Shown: positions 15,345 through 23,007 of the stretch, one piece after another
How the letters are laid out: every line of letters starts with the position of its first letter
How positions within the stretch are numbered: position 1 is the first letter of the stretch
Assembly (NCBI GenBank): GCA_965221735.1
Contig: OZ244910.1
Coordinates: 1,426,001-1,490,000, forward strand
Origin: UBA2991 sp965221735
GTDB taxonomy: Bacteria > Chloroflexota > Dehalococcoidia > Tepidiformales > Tepidiformaceae
DNA: 64,000 bases
Direction: 5' to 3'
Translations under genes and position numbers: made by a program
The notes under the pieces: generated by a model
Databases searched by the model: none
What the model was told of the DNA's origin: nothing
What the model saw: the letters and a program-made list of their open reading frames with translations, nothing else

Positions 15345-16160
15345 ATGCCGGGAACCAAACCGCTCCTTCTTATCGCCGTCCTGTTGCTGCTCCTCCCGCT
15401 CGTTGCCTGCGGCGACGAGGACCGCGTTGACGACGAACTGGTTCGCAGCTCACCGGCCCCCGGAGAGACTCCCGCCGGGACGTCTGCCTCCACGCCCTCC
15501 GGGGCGGATGCGGATGCCGCCGGGGCGAACGCCACGTCCGCCGCATCGACCTCGACCCCTGCGCCTCCAACCGCTACCCCCAACGCAGACGGCGTCTACA
15601 TCGTCGCCTGCCACGACTTCCTCGTCCCCCTCGACAAGGTCCACCGCCTCGAGGCGGACTGTGCGCCCAACGCGCTCGTGTCCGTGCCCGACATCTACGC
15701 CTACGGCCCCCAGGAGGTCGTCGAGGGCATCCTCCCCGACCTCCTCGCCCTGCTGGAGGCGGCGTCGGAGGCGGGACACCTGGTTGCGGTAGTCAGCAGC
15801 TACCGCAGCTACGAGACCCAGCGCAACACTTTCGACTACCACGTCAACGAGTTCGGCCTCGAGCAAGCCCTGCGCGTGAGCGCCCGCCCCGGCCACAGCG
15901 AACACCAGCTCGGCACCACCGTCGACTTCTCCAGCACCGCCGTGGGCTACGAGCTCGTCGAGGCCTTCGGGAGCACGCCCGAAGGCCTCTGGCTCGCCGA
16001 GCACGCCCACGAGTACGGCTTCATCCTCAGCTATCCCGAGGGCAAGGAGCTGGTCACGGGATACGCGTACGAGCCCTGGCACTTCCGCTGGATCGGTCGC
16101 GAGCTTGCGGACGAGGTGCGCGCCAGCGGCCTTACCCTCGGCCAGTTCCTCCTGCGCTGA
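15345..16160 (+). CDS. VanY-type D-Ala-D-Ala carboxypeptidase lipoprotein
   Basis: 271 residues. A signal peptide with lipobox LPLVAC near residue 20 is followed by a threonine/serine/proline/alanine-rich linker (residues 35-85) and then the peptidase domain. SSYRSYETQ near 150, RPGHSEHQLGTTVDF near 185 and EPWHFRWIG near 247 are the VanY/peptidase M15B zinc and catalytic motifs (His and Asp of HxxGxxVD, His of PWHF). It trims the terminal D-alanine of cell-wall peptides outside the membrane. ATG 15345 gives a standard signal peptide; GTG 15321 would add eight residues. Confidence 0.85.
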   Translation: MPGTKPLLLIAVLLLLLPLVACGDEDRVDDELVRSSPAPGETPAGTSASTPSGADADAAGANATSAASTSTPAPPTATPNADGVYIVACHDFLVPLDKVHRLEADCAPNALVSVPDIYAYGPQEVVEGILPDLLALLEAASEAGHLVAVVSSYRSYETQRNTFDYHVNEFGLEQALRVSARPGHSEHQLGTTVDFSSTAVGYELVEAFGSTPEGLWLAEHAHEYGFILSYPEGKELVTGYAYEPWHFRWIGRELADEVRASGLTLGQFLLR

Positions 16161-16213
16161 TTGCTCCCCACCCTGCCGGATGTAAGACTCGCCCCCGACA
16201 GGAGGACAACCCC

Positions 16214-17002
16214 ATGTCAACCGATGAACTGATCGTCGACCGGTGCGACGGCGTGCTCACCCTCACCCTCAACCGCCCCGAGCGGCTCAACGCCATCAGC
16301 GGCCCCATGCTCGCCGCGCTCGCCGCCGAGCTCGACCGCGCGAACACGGACCCCGAGGTTCGCGTCGTCGTACTCACCGGCGCCGGCCGCGGCTTCTGCG
16401 CCGGCCTCGACCTGAAGGCGCGCGCCGACGGCGACGACATGAGCGGCGCCACCGACCTGCGCCTCTTCGACCTGCATAACACGCCCCCGCTAGTCCTGCA
16501 CCGCATGGACAAGCCCGTCGTTTGCGCCCTCAACGGCCCCGCCGCTGGCTACGGCATGGACATGGCCCTCGGCTGCGACATCCGCATCGCCAGCGACCGC
16601 GCCAAGCTCGGCGCCGTCTTCGTACGGCGCGGTGTGCTGCCCGAGTCGGGCGGCACCTGGTACCTGCCCCGTCTCGTCGGCTGGGCGAAGGCTGCCGAGA
16701 TCGCCTTCATGGGCGACGTGCTCGATGCCGAGCGTTCCCTCGAGCTGGGCCTCGTGAACCGCGTCGTCCCCCACGACGACCTCATGGAAGAAGCCGGCGC
16801 CGTGGCGGCCCGCATCGCCAGCAACGCGCCGTACTCCGTGCAGGCCACCAAGCGCATGATGCGCCTCGGCATGGACGAGACGTTCGAGACCGCCGTCGAC
16901 CACACCTACCTGCAGCTCCGCCCCATGTTCACCAGCGAGGACTTCCGCGAGGGCATGACCGCCTTCCTCGAACGCCGCGACCCCGAGTTCAAGGGCCGCT
17001 GA
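16214..17002 (+). CDS. enoyl-CoA hydratase/isomerase family protein (isomerase-like active site)
   Basis: 262 residues of crotonase fold. VLTLTLNRPERLNAI near residue 15, GRGFCAGLDLK near 60 (oxyanion hole) and GMDMALGCDIRIA near 115. Aligned by eye with classical hydratase, the two catalytic Glu positions are Asp (in GMDMAL) and Phe (in LGAVFVRRG), but a Glu stands in VLPESGGTW, where enoyl-CoA isomerases of the Eci2/PaaG type carry their acid. So isomerase is at least as likely as hydratase. Ribosome binding site AGGAGG before ATG 16214. No other beta-oxidation gene is adjacent; the thiolase lies at 26.8 kb. Confidence 0.85.
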   Translation: MSTDELIVDRCDGVLTLTLNRPERLNAISGPMLAALAAELDRANTDPEVRVVVLTGAGRGFCAGLDLKARADGDDMSGATDLRLFDLHNTPPLVLHRMDKPVVCALNGPAAGYGMDMALGCDIRIASDRAKLGAVFVRRGVLPESGGTWYLPRLVGWAKAAEIAFMGDVLDAERSLELGLVNRVVPHDDLMEEAGAVAARIASNAPYSVQATKRMMRLGMDETFETAVDHTYLQLRPMFTSEDFREGMTAFLERRDPEFKGR

Positions 17003-17012
17003 TGGCGCCTGC

Positions 17013-17018
17013 TACACT
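17013..17018 (+). promoter_or_regulatory. -10 box of the gene at 17049
   Basis: TACACT with a short leader containing AGGAG before ATG 17049. Confidence 0.5.
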
Positions 17019-17048
17019 GGCGCGGGCTTCGAACGGCCAGGAGCGTGT

Positions 17049-17702
17049 ATGTACCGGCGCCTGATTCGCGGCATCGTCGAGCGTGGCCAGACGGGTGAGC
17101 TGCTGTCGGCCGCGCGCGTCGCGTTCGAGCACCAGGACAACCGCGGCATCCGCGCGCGCACGGCCCTCTGGGCCGCCATGACCGGTCCTACGAACGCCGT
17201 CTCGATCGTGATGGACTTCAACACGCTGGAGGAGCTCGAGCGGTTGAGCGACCTCGCCACCCAGGACTCGCAGTTCGCGGGCATCTGGGCGGACGTCGAG
17301 CGTCACCTCCTTCGCGGGCGCACGGAGGTCTCCATCCACCGCCTCTCCTACCACTCCGAGGGCCTCATCTCCGCCGAGGAGGCGACTGCTCCCCGGCGTT
17401 TCCTGCGGCTGATGACGGGTGAGGTACTGCCGGGCAAGGGGCGCGAGTTCGTGCTCTCCCTCTCCCAGGCGCTCCAGTACCAGGCCGAGCGCGGCGTCGA
17501 TGCCACCACCAGCGTCTGGAGCGCGCTCTCGGGCGGCACGAACGCCATCGCCATCGCCGGCGAGTTCGATTCGATGGCCGAGCTTGAGCGCTTCGACGAC
17601 CTCGCCCTTCAGGATGCCGAGTTCGCCCGTTTCCGCCGCGCGACCCGCGAGGCGATGGCCTTCCTCACCACCCACGTCGAGCTGATGCGGAACGTCCTCT
17701 AG
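17049..17702 (+). CDS. unknown protein with two copies of one domain
   Basis: 217 residues built from two similar halves of about 100. Half one has ELLSAARVAFEHQ, TALWAAMTGPTNAVSIVMDF and LEELERLSDLATQDSQFAG; half two has EFVLSLSQALQYQ, TSVWSALSGGTNAIAIAGEF and MAELERFDDLALQDAEFAR at matching positions. Each half has the helix-strand pattern of a dimeric alpha-beta barrel (NIPSNAP-like) domain, so the protein may be a fused dimer. No catalytic motif, signal peptide or membrane segment. It has its own TACACT promoter and ends before a strong terminator. Function unknown. Confidence 0.7.
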   Translation: MYRRLIRGIVERGQTGELLSAARVAFEHQDNRGIRARTALWAAMTGPTNAVSIVMDFNTLEELERLSDLATQDSQFAGIWADVERHLLRGRTEVSIHRLSYHSEGLISAEEATAPRRFLRLMTGEVLPGKGREFVLSLSQALQYQAERGVDATTSVWSALSGGTNAIAIAGEFDSMAELERFDDLALQDAEFARFRRATREAMAFLTTHVELMRNVL

Positions 17703-17727
17703 CCGCCGCTCGGTACGCCGGACACGA

Positions 17728-17753
17728 GAAAGGGGCGCATCTGCGCCCCTTTC
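17728..17753. terminator. bidirectional hairpin terminator
   Basis: GAAAGGGGCGCA-tc-TGCGCCCCTTTC, a perfect 12-bp stem with a two-base loop between two convergent genes. The A/T ends of the stem give a T-run on either strand. Confidence 0.85.
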
Positions 17754-17778
17754 GATGTTGTGGATTACCCGGTGAGGT

Positions 17779-18168
17779 CTAGTGGCCGCAGGGGCGAGCC
17801 TCGCCGCTGCCGTCCTGGGTCTGGAAGCTGGAGCCGCAGGCGCAGCTCTTCGAGGCGTTCGGGTTGTAGATGCTGAAGCCGCTCTTCATCACCTCGTCGA
17901 CGTAGTCGATCTCGGCGCCGTCGAGGTACTGGGCGCTCTCGGGGTCGACGACGATGCGGACGCCGCCCTGTTCCAGGACGAGGTCGTCCTCTTCGGTCGA
18001 GCGGGCGAGGGCCATGCCGTACTGGTAGCCCGAGCAGCCGCCGCCGGCCACGAACACGCGCAGCGCGCCTTCCGGAAGGTCACGCGCTTCCAGGAGCGCC
18101 TTCGCCTTCTCAACGGCGGCATCGGTGATGGTGACGAGCTGAGTCTCGGTGGTGGCTTCGGTCGTCAT
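17779..18168 (-). CDS. HesB/IscA-family iron-sulfur assembly protein
   Basis: 129 residues. A-type carrier that receives or delivers Fe-S clusters. The three conserved Cys are present: GGGCSGYQYG near residue 53 and SCACGSSF near 112. ATG 18168 follows AAGGAG at a good distance; an upstream extension lacks support. It lies divergent from a cysteine desulfurase, the sulfur donor, and the two share a 114-bp promoter region with a TATACT box for this gene. The C-terminal tail GEARPCGH adds one more Cys. ErpA or IscA cannot be told apart by eye. Confidence 0.9.
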   Translation of the reverse strand: MTTEATTETQLVTITDAAVEKAKALLEARDLPEGALRVFVAGGGCSGYQYGMALARSTEEDDLVLEQGGVRIVVDPESAQYLDGAEIDYVDEVMKSGFSIYNPNASKSCACGSSFQTQDGSGEARPCGH

Positions 18169-18225
18169 GTGCACTCCTTGGAGGTGGTTCGCATGGAATT
18201 CCGGCGCACGCACGCCGGGCGCGGC

Positions 18226-18234
18226 TAAAGTATA
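18226..18234. promoter_or_regulatory. overlapping divergent -10 boxes between the Fe-S gene and the desulfurase
   Basis: TATACT (18229-18234, minus) for the HesB-family gene overlaps TAAAGT (18226-18231, plus) for the cysteine desulfurase. Transcription in one direction may interfere with the other. Confidence 0.45.
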
Positions 18235-18282
18235 GCAAGAGACGCGCCCCTAACGCCCGGCGGCGCGTCACGGGAGGGAAGC

Positions 18283-19452
18283 ATGGAGCGCGTCTACCTC
18301 GATCACGCCGCCACCACGCCCCCCGACCAGCGCGTCCTTGAGGCCATGTGGCCCGTCTTCTCACGCGACTGGGGCAACCCCTCCTCCATCTACCTCGAAG
18401 GCCAGACCGCTCACCGCTGGCTCGATGAGGCCCGCGCGCGCTGCGCCCGCCTCCTCGGCGCCGAGCCGAGCGAGATCATCTTCACCAGCGGCGGCACCGA
18501 GTCCGACAACGCCGCCATCCGCGGGGCCGCCCTCGCCCAGCGGGAGCGCGGCCGTGGCGACCACATCGTCACGAGCCAGGTCGAGCACCACGCCGTCCTC
18601 CACACCGTCGAGCAGCTCGAACGCGACGGCTTCCGCGCCACCTATCTCCCCGTCGACTCCGATGGCTGCGTCGACCTCGCCGCCCTTGAGGAGGCGGTCG
18701 GTCCCGAGACGACGGTCCTGACCCTGATGGCCGCGAACAACGAGGTCGGCACGCTCCAGCCGGTCGCGGAGGCGGTCAGGCTGGCGAAGGCGCAAAACCC
18801 CAACGTCGTCGTCCACACGGATGCCGTGCAGGCCGCCGGTTCAATCGACATAACGCCGGAGGTACTCGGCGTCGACCTGCTCAGCATGGCCTCGCACAAG
18901 CTGTACGGCACCAAGGGCACAGGGCTCCTCTATGTCCGCCGGGGGACGCCCTGGCAGCCGCAGATCCTCGGCGGAACGCAGGAGCGCGAGCGCCGCGCCG
19001 GCACCGAGAACGTCGCCGGCGCCTTCGGCCTCGCCGTCGCCATGGAGCTTGCCTGGCAGGAGCGCGATCAGCGCGTCGCCCACTACCGCCGCCTCCGCGA
19101 CCGGCTCCTCTACGAGCTTCCCGAGCGCGTCCCCGACACGGTCGTCACCGGCCCCACCGACCCCGACCGCCGCCTCCCCAACAACTTCAGCTGCTGCTTC
19201 CGCAACGTCGAAGGCGAGAGCGTCCTGCTCGGGCTCGACATGGTCGAGATCGCCGCCAGCTCGGGCAGCGCCTGCACCACCGGCTCGCTCGAGCCCTCGC
19301 ACGTCCTCACGGCCATGGGCATTGAGGACGACCTCGCCCACGCCTCGCTCCGCCTGACCGTGGGCAAGGGGAACACCGACGAGCAGATCGACCACGTGCT
19401 GGAACAGCTTCCCGAGATCGTGGAGCGTCTGCGGGCGCTGGCCCCGGGCTAG
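18283..19452 (+). CDS. cysteine desulfurase (NifS/IscS family)
   Basis: 389 residues. PLP enzyme that removes sulfur from cysteine for Fe-S clusters and tRNA thiolation. YLDHAATTPPDQRVLEAM at the N-terminus, TSGGTESDNAAIRG near 70, HTDAVQAAGSIDI near 180, SMASHKLYGTKGTGLLYVRRG near 205 (SHK binds PLP) and SSGSACTTGSLEPSHVL near 325, with the sulfur-carrying Cys. The loop is short, as in NifS-like group I enzymes. GGGAGG precedes ATG 18283. Its TAG overlaps that of fabF on the other strand (CTAG). Partner scaffold IscU is not in the window. Confidence 0.93.
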   Translation: MERVYLDHAATTPPDQRVLEAMWPVFSRDWGNPSSIYLEGQTAHRWLDEARARCARLLGAEPSEIIFTSGGTESDNAAIRGAALAQRERGRGDHIVTSQVEHHAVLHTVEQLERDGFRATYLPVDSDGCVDLAALEEAVGPETTVLTLMAANNEVGTLQPVAEAVRLAKAQNPNVVVHTDAVQAAGSIDITPEVLGVDLLSMASHKLYGTKGTGLLYVRRGTPWQPQILGGTQERERRAGTENVAGAFGLAVAMELAWQERDQRVAHYRRLRDRLLYELPERVPDTVVTGPTDPDRRLPNNFSCCFRNVEGESVLLGLDMVEIAASSGSACTTGSLEPSHVLTAMGIEDDLAHASLRLTVGKGNTDEQIDHVLEQLPEIVERLRALAPG

Positions 19453-20684
19453 CCCTCGTAGCGCTTGAAGATCACGCTGCCGTTCTGCCCGCCGAACCCG
19501 AACCCGTTCACCATCGCCGCGTCGACGGTCATCTCGCGCGCCTCGTTGGGCACGTAGTCGAGATCGCACTCCGGGTCGGCGTGTTCCAGGTTGATCGTCG
19601 GAGGCACGCAGCCCTCCGCGATCGACAGCACCGACGCCATCGCCCCCACCGCTCCCGCTCCGCCCAGCAGGTGCCCCACCATCGACTTCGTTGCGCTGAT
19701 GGCGACGGATCTGGCGTGCTCCCCGAACGCGACCTTGATCGCGAGCGTCTCGGAGACGTCGTTCAGGGGCGTGCCCGTGCCGTGCGCGGAGATGCAGTCG
19801 ATCGCCTCCGGCCCCATGCTGGCGGCGTCGAGGGCGGAGGACATCGCCTGCGCCGCCCCGCTGCCGTCGTCGCGGGGTGCGGTGATGTGATACGCGTCGC
19901 TGCTCAGCGCGCCGCCCGCGATCTCGGCGTAGACACGGGCGCCTCGCTTCCGCGCCCGCTCCTCCGACTCGACCACGAACACCGATGCGCCCTCGCCGAA
20001 GACGAAGCCGTCGCGGTCGCGGTCGAACGGGCGCGAGGCGCCTTCGGGGTTGTCGTTGTTCCGGCTGAGCGCCTTCATGTTCGCCAGGCCCGCCACGGAG
20101 ACGGGATGCAGCGCGGCTTCCGCGCCACCCGCCAGCACCACGTCGGCGAGGCCGCTCTCGATGAGCGCCTTCGCCTCGATATAGCTGTAGAGGCCGCTCG
20201 CGCAGGCCGCCGTCGAGGCCAGCGTCGGGCCGCGCAGGCCGAGCTGCATGCCCACCTGGCAGGCGCCCATGTTCGGCGCCATCAGGGGCACGAAGAACGG
20301 GCTCACGCGCGCCGGTCCCTTGGCGATGTAGTTCTCCGTCTCCAGGAACGTGTTGAGCACGCCGCCCGCGCCCGTGGCCAGCGCCACCGCCGCGCGTGGA
20401 CGCTCCTCGTCGGTCAGCTCCAGCCCCGCGTCCTCGGCCGCTTCGTGGGCCGCCGCCACGCAGAACTGGGCGAAACGCGACATCCGCCGCGCCGCCTTCG
20501 AGTCGACGCCCTTTGGCGCGAAGTCCTTCACCTCCCCCGCGATGCGGACGGGAAGGTCACTCGCGTCGAACGCCTCGATGGGCGCGATGCCGGACTTCCC
20601 GGCGAGCAGGTTGCGCCACGACTCGGGCGCCGTAAGGCCCACGGGCGTTGTCGCCCCGATTCCCGTAACAAGCGCTCTGGTCAT
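19449..20684 (-). CDS. fabF: beta-ketoacyl-ACP synthase II
   Basis: 411 residues. Condenses malonyl-ACP with acyl-ACP in fatty acid elongation. Catalytic residues: Cys in STAACASGLYS near 162, His in SAHGTGTPLND near 300, His in TKSMVGHLLGGAGAVG near 335; the tail motif GFGFGGQNGSVIFKR is present. ATG 20684 overlaps the TGA of the upstream KAS gene (TGATG). Third gene of fabD-KAS-fabF. Compared with the paralogue upstream, this copy is intact to its end. Confidence 0.95.
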   Translation of the reverse strand: MTRALVTGIGATTPVGLTAPESWRNLLAGKSGIAPIEAFDASDLPVRIAGEVKDFAPKGVDSKAARRMSRFAQFCVAAAHEAAEDAGLELTDEERPRAAVALATGAGGVLNTFLETENYIAKGPARVSPFFVPLMAPNMGACQVGMQLGLRGPTLASTAACASGLYSYIEAKALIESGLADVVLAGGAEAALHPVSVAGLANMKALSRNNDNPEGASRPFDRDRDGFVFGEGASVFVVESEERARKRGARVYAEIAGGALSSDAYHITAPRDDGSGAAQAMSSALDAASMGPEAIDCISAHGTGTPLNDVSETLAIKVAFGEHARSVAISATKSMVGHLLGGAGAVGAMASVLSIAEGCVPPTINLEHADPECDLDYVPNEAREMTVDAAMVNGFGFGGQNGSVIFKRYEG

Positions 20685-21933
20685 CAAACCGCTCCGTTCA
20701 TGGCGCGGAGAATCACCGCGGCGTTGTGGCCGCCGAGTCCCACCGAGGTGCTCAGCGCCGTGCGAACGGGGCGGGATTTCGCCACGTTCGGCACGTAGTC
20801 GAGGTCACAATCGGGTCCGGCGTGGTGTAGTTGATGGTCGGGGGAACTTTCTGGTCGCGGATGGCGAGGATGCAGGCGATCGCCTCGATCGAACCCGCCG
20901 CCGCCATGCCGTGCCCGGTCACCGGCTTGATCGAGCTCATCGAGGCTTCGTACGCCGCCTCCCCCATGAGCTCCTTCACGACAACCGTCTCGATGCGATC
21001 GTTCAGCTTCGTGCCGCTGCCGTGGGGATTGATGTAGTCGATTTCGCTGGCCTCGATGTCGGCTTCGCGCAGCGCGCCCACGATCGACCGGCGCAGCCCC
21101 CGCCCCGCCTCGTCCAGCGCGATCATGTCGTAGGCGTCGTTCGAGGTGCCCGAACCGAGCACTTCGCAGTAGATGCGCGCCCCCCGCGCCCGCGCGTGCT
21201 CGTACTCCTCCAGGATGACCGCGCCCGCGCCCTCGCCCGCCGCGAAGCCGTCGCGGTTCAGGTCGAACGGCTTGACCGCCCCCTCCGGGTTCTCGTTGTC
21301 GCTCGCGAGCGCCCGCATCGAGCACCACGTCGCATGGAACACGGGCACGAGCACCGACTCGCAGCTCCCCGCGATGACGGCCGCGGCGTCCCCGCGCTGG
21401 ATGGCGTGCGCTCCCGCCCCGATGGCGGCTGCGCCCGTCGCGCAGGCGCTCACGACGGCTACGTTCGGGCCGCGCGCGCCGGTGTGAATCGAGATGTGGC
21501 CGCTGGCCGCATCGACGACGAAGTTGGCGATCAGGAAAGGCGAGACGCGCCTCGGTCCGCGCGTCTGCAGGGTCTGGTCGCCCTCCCAGATCTCCTCGTA
21601 GCCGCCGCCACCGTTGCCGAAGATGATCCCGACGTCCTCGCAGTTCTCCTCGGTGACCTCGAGGCCGCTGTCGTCGAGCGCTTCCAGCACCGAGTTCATG
21701 GCGAAGCGCACGCCCCGGTTCATGTGACGCCGTTGCTTCGCGCCGATGCGCTCATCCAGCTCGAAGTCCTTCACCTCGGCCTGGATGCGCACCGGGAAGG
21801 GCTCGGCGTCGAAGAGCGTGATTGGCCCGACGCCGCTGCGGCCGTCCAGCACCGACACCCACGTCTCCTCGGCCGTGTTCCCGGCTGGGGTGACTGCGCC
21901 GACGCCGGTGACGACGACGCGGGGGCGGCTCAC
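20684..21933 (-). CDS. beta-ketoacyl-ACP synthase paralogue, frameshifted near the 3' end
   Basis: The first frame reads 21933 to 20752 and holds the whole active site: Cys in VSACATGAAAIG near residue 165, His in NPHGSGTKLND near 300 and His in KPVTGHGMAAAG near 338. Near 20812 the frame breaks: after PTINYTTPDP the expected DCDLDYVPNVAK continues in the next frame and ends VGLGGHNAAVILRAMNGAV at 20684. One missing base (a G in the coding strand) explains this. As read, the last 20 residues are altered and the conserved tail is lost. Start GTG 21933 overlaps the fabD stop (GTGA). Could be a sequencing error or real decay. Confidence 0.85.
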
Positions 21934-22922
21934 TGCGTGGCGCTCTCGACGGCGGCAAAACGCTCGCTGAGCAGGCCCGTGCGGTCGTCGCTCAGGCTGA
22001 CCACGTTCGTCTTCGGGTCGATGCGACGCACCAGCTTCGTGAGCACGTTGCCCGGCCCGACCTCGACGAACAGGTCGGCGCCCAGCTCCTGCATGCGTTC
22101 GACGCCGCGCTGCCAGTGCACCACCGAGGTCAGCTGGTCCCGCAGCTCCGCGTGAACCGCGCCCGGAGAGAGGAGCACGTCGGCGTTGATGTTGCCCACC
22201 ACCGGGGCGTCCGGCTCCCGCGGCGGGAAGCGCTCGAGCCAGCCGCTCATGGTGTCGCTCGCGCGCTGCATCAACGGCGAGTGGGAAGCGATGGTGATGG
22301 GCAGCCGCACGACCTTGCGCGCGCCCGCAGCCTGGGCCGCGTCCATGGCCCGCTTCAGCGGCCCCACGGCGCCGGAGATAACGTTCTGCCCTTCGCAGTT
22401 GAGCGTCGCGATGCCGACGTAGCCGTCGCTGCCCGTGGCTTCGTCGCAGATGGCGAGCACCGACTCCTCGGAAAGGCCGAGGATGGAAGCCATCCCGCCC
22501 GGGTTCTCCTGGCCCGCCTCGTCCATGGCGCGGCCGCGTTCGCGCACGAGCAACAGACCTTCCTCGAATTCGAGCGAACCCGCCGCCACCGCGGCCGTGA
22601 ACTCGCCCATCGAGTGGCCGGCCATCACGTGCGGCTGCAGCCTCCGGTCGATAGCCGCCCAGCGCTCCTTGAGCGCCTCGAGCCAGGCCATCGAGATCAC
22701 AAACGTCGCCGGCTGCTGGTTGATCGTGCGTTCGAGCTCTTCCTCGGGCCCCTCGAAGCAGAGGCTGGAGAGCTTCGTCTCAAGCACTTCGTCCGCGCGC
22801 CGGAAGACCTCGCGGGCCGCCCGCGACGCGTGGTAGAGCCGTTCGCCCATGCCGACGCTATGTGAGCCTTGACCCGGGAAGATGAGGGCGATTCGGCGCC
22901 AGGGACCGACGTCTCGCTGCAT
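21930..22922 (-). CDS. fabD: malonyl-CoA:ACP transacylase
   Basis: 330 residues. Loads malonate onto acyl carrier protein for fatty acid synthesis. LIFPGQGSHSVGMGERL near residue 13, QQPATFVISMAWLEAL near 70, MAGHSMGEFTAAVAAG near 100 (nucleophile Ser), SHSPLMQ near 210 (catalytic His) and EVGPGNVLTKL near 290. ATG 22922 has GAGG six bases upstream; ATG 22940 adds six residues and has no such site. First gene of fabD-KAS-fabF; no acpP or fabG is adjacent, unlike many fab clusters. Confidence 0.93.
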   Translation of the reverse strand: MQRDVGPWRRIALIFPGQGSHSVGMGERLYHASRAAREVFRRADEVLETKLSSLCFEGPEEELERTINQQPATFVISMAWLEALKERWAAIDRRLQPHVMAGHSMGEFTAAVAAGSLEFEEGLLLVRERGRAMDEAGQENPGGMASILGLSEESVLAICDEATGSDGYVGIATLNCEGQNVISGAVGPLKRAMDAAQAAGARKVVRLPITIASHSPLMQRASDTMSGWLERFPPREPDAPVVGNINADVLLSPGAVHAELRDQLTSVVHWQRGVERMQELGADLFVEVGPGNVLTKLVRRIDPKTNVVSLSDDRTGLLSERFAAVESATQ

Positions 22923-23007
22923 GAATCCTCGCCTGTGCATGCTTACGACACACGGGCAGGCCCGAGGATAGCAGAGCCCACGTCAACACAATAGGGAAGG
23001 GAAAGGT

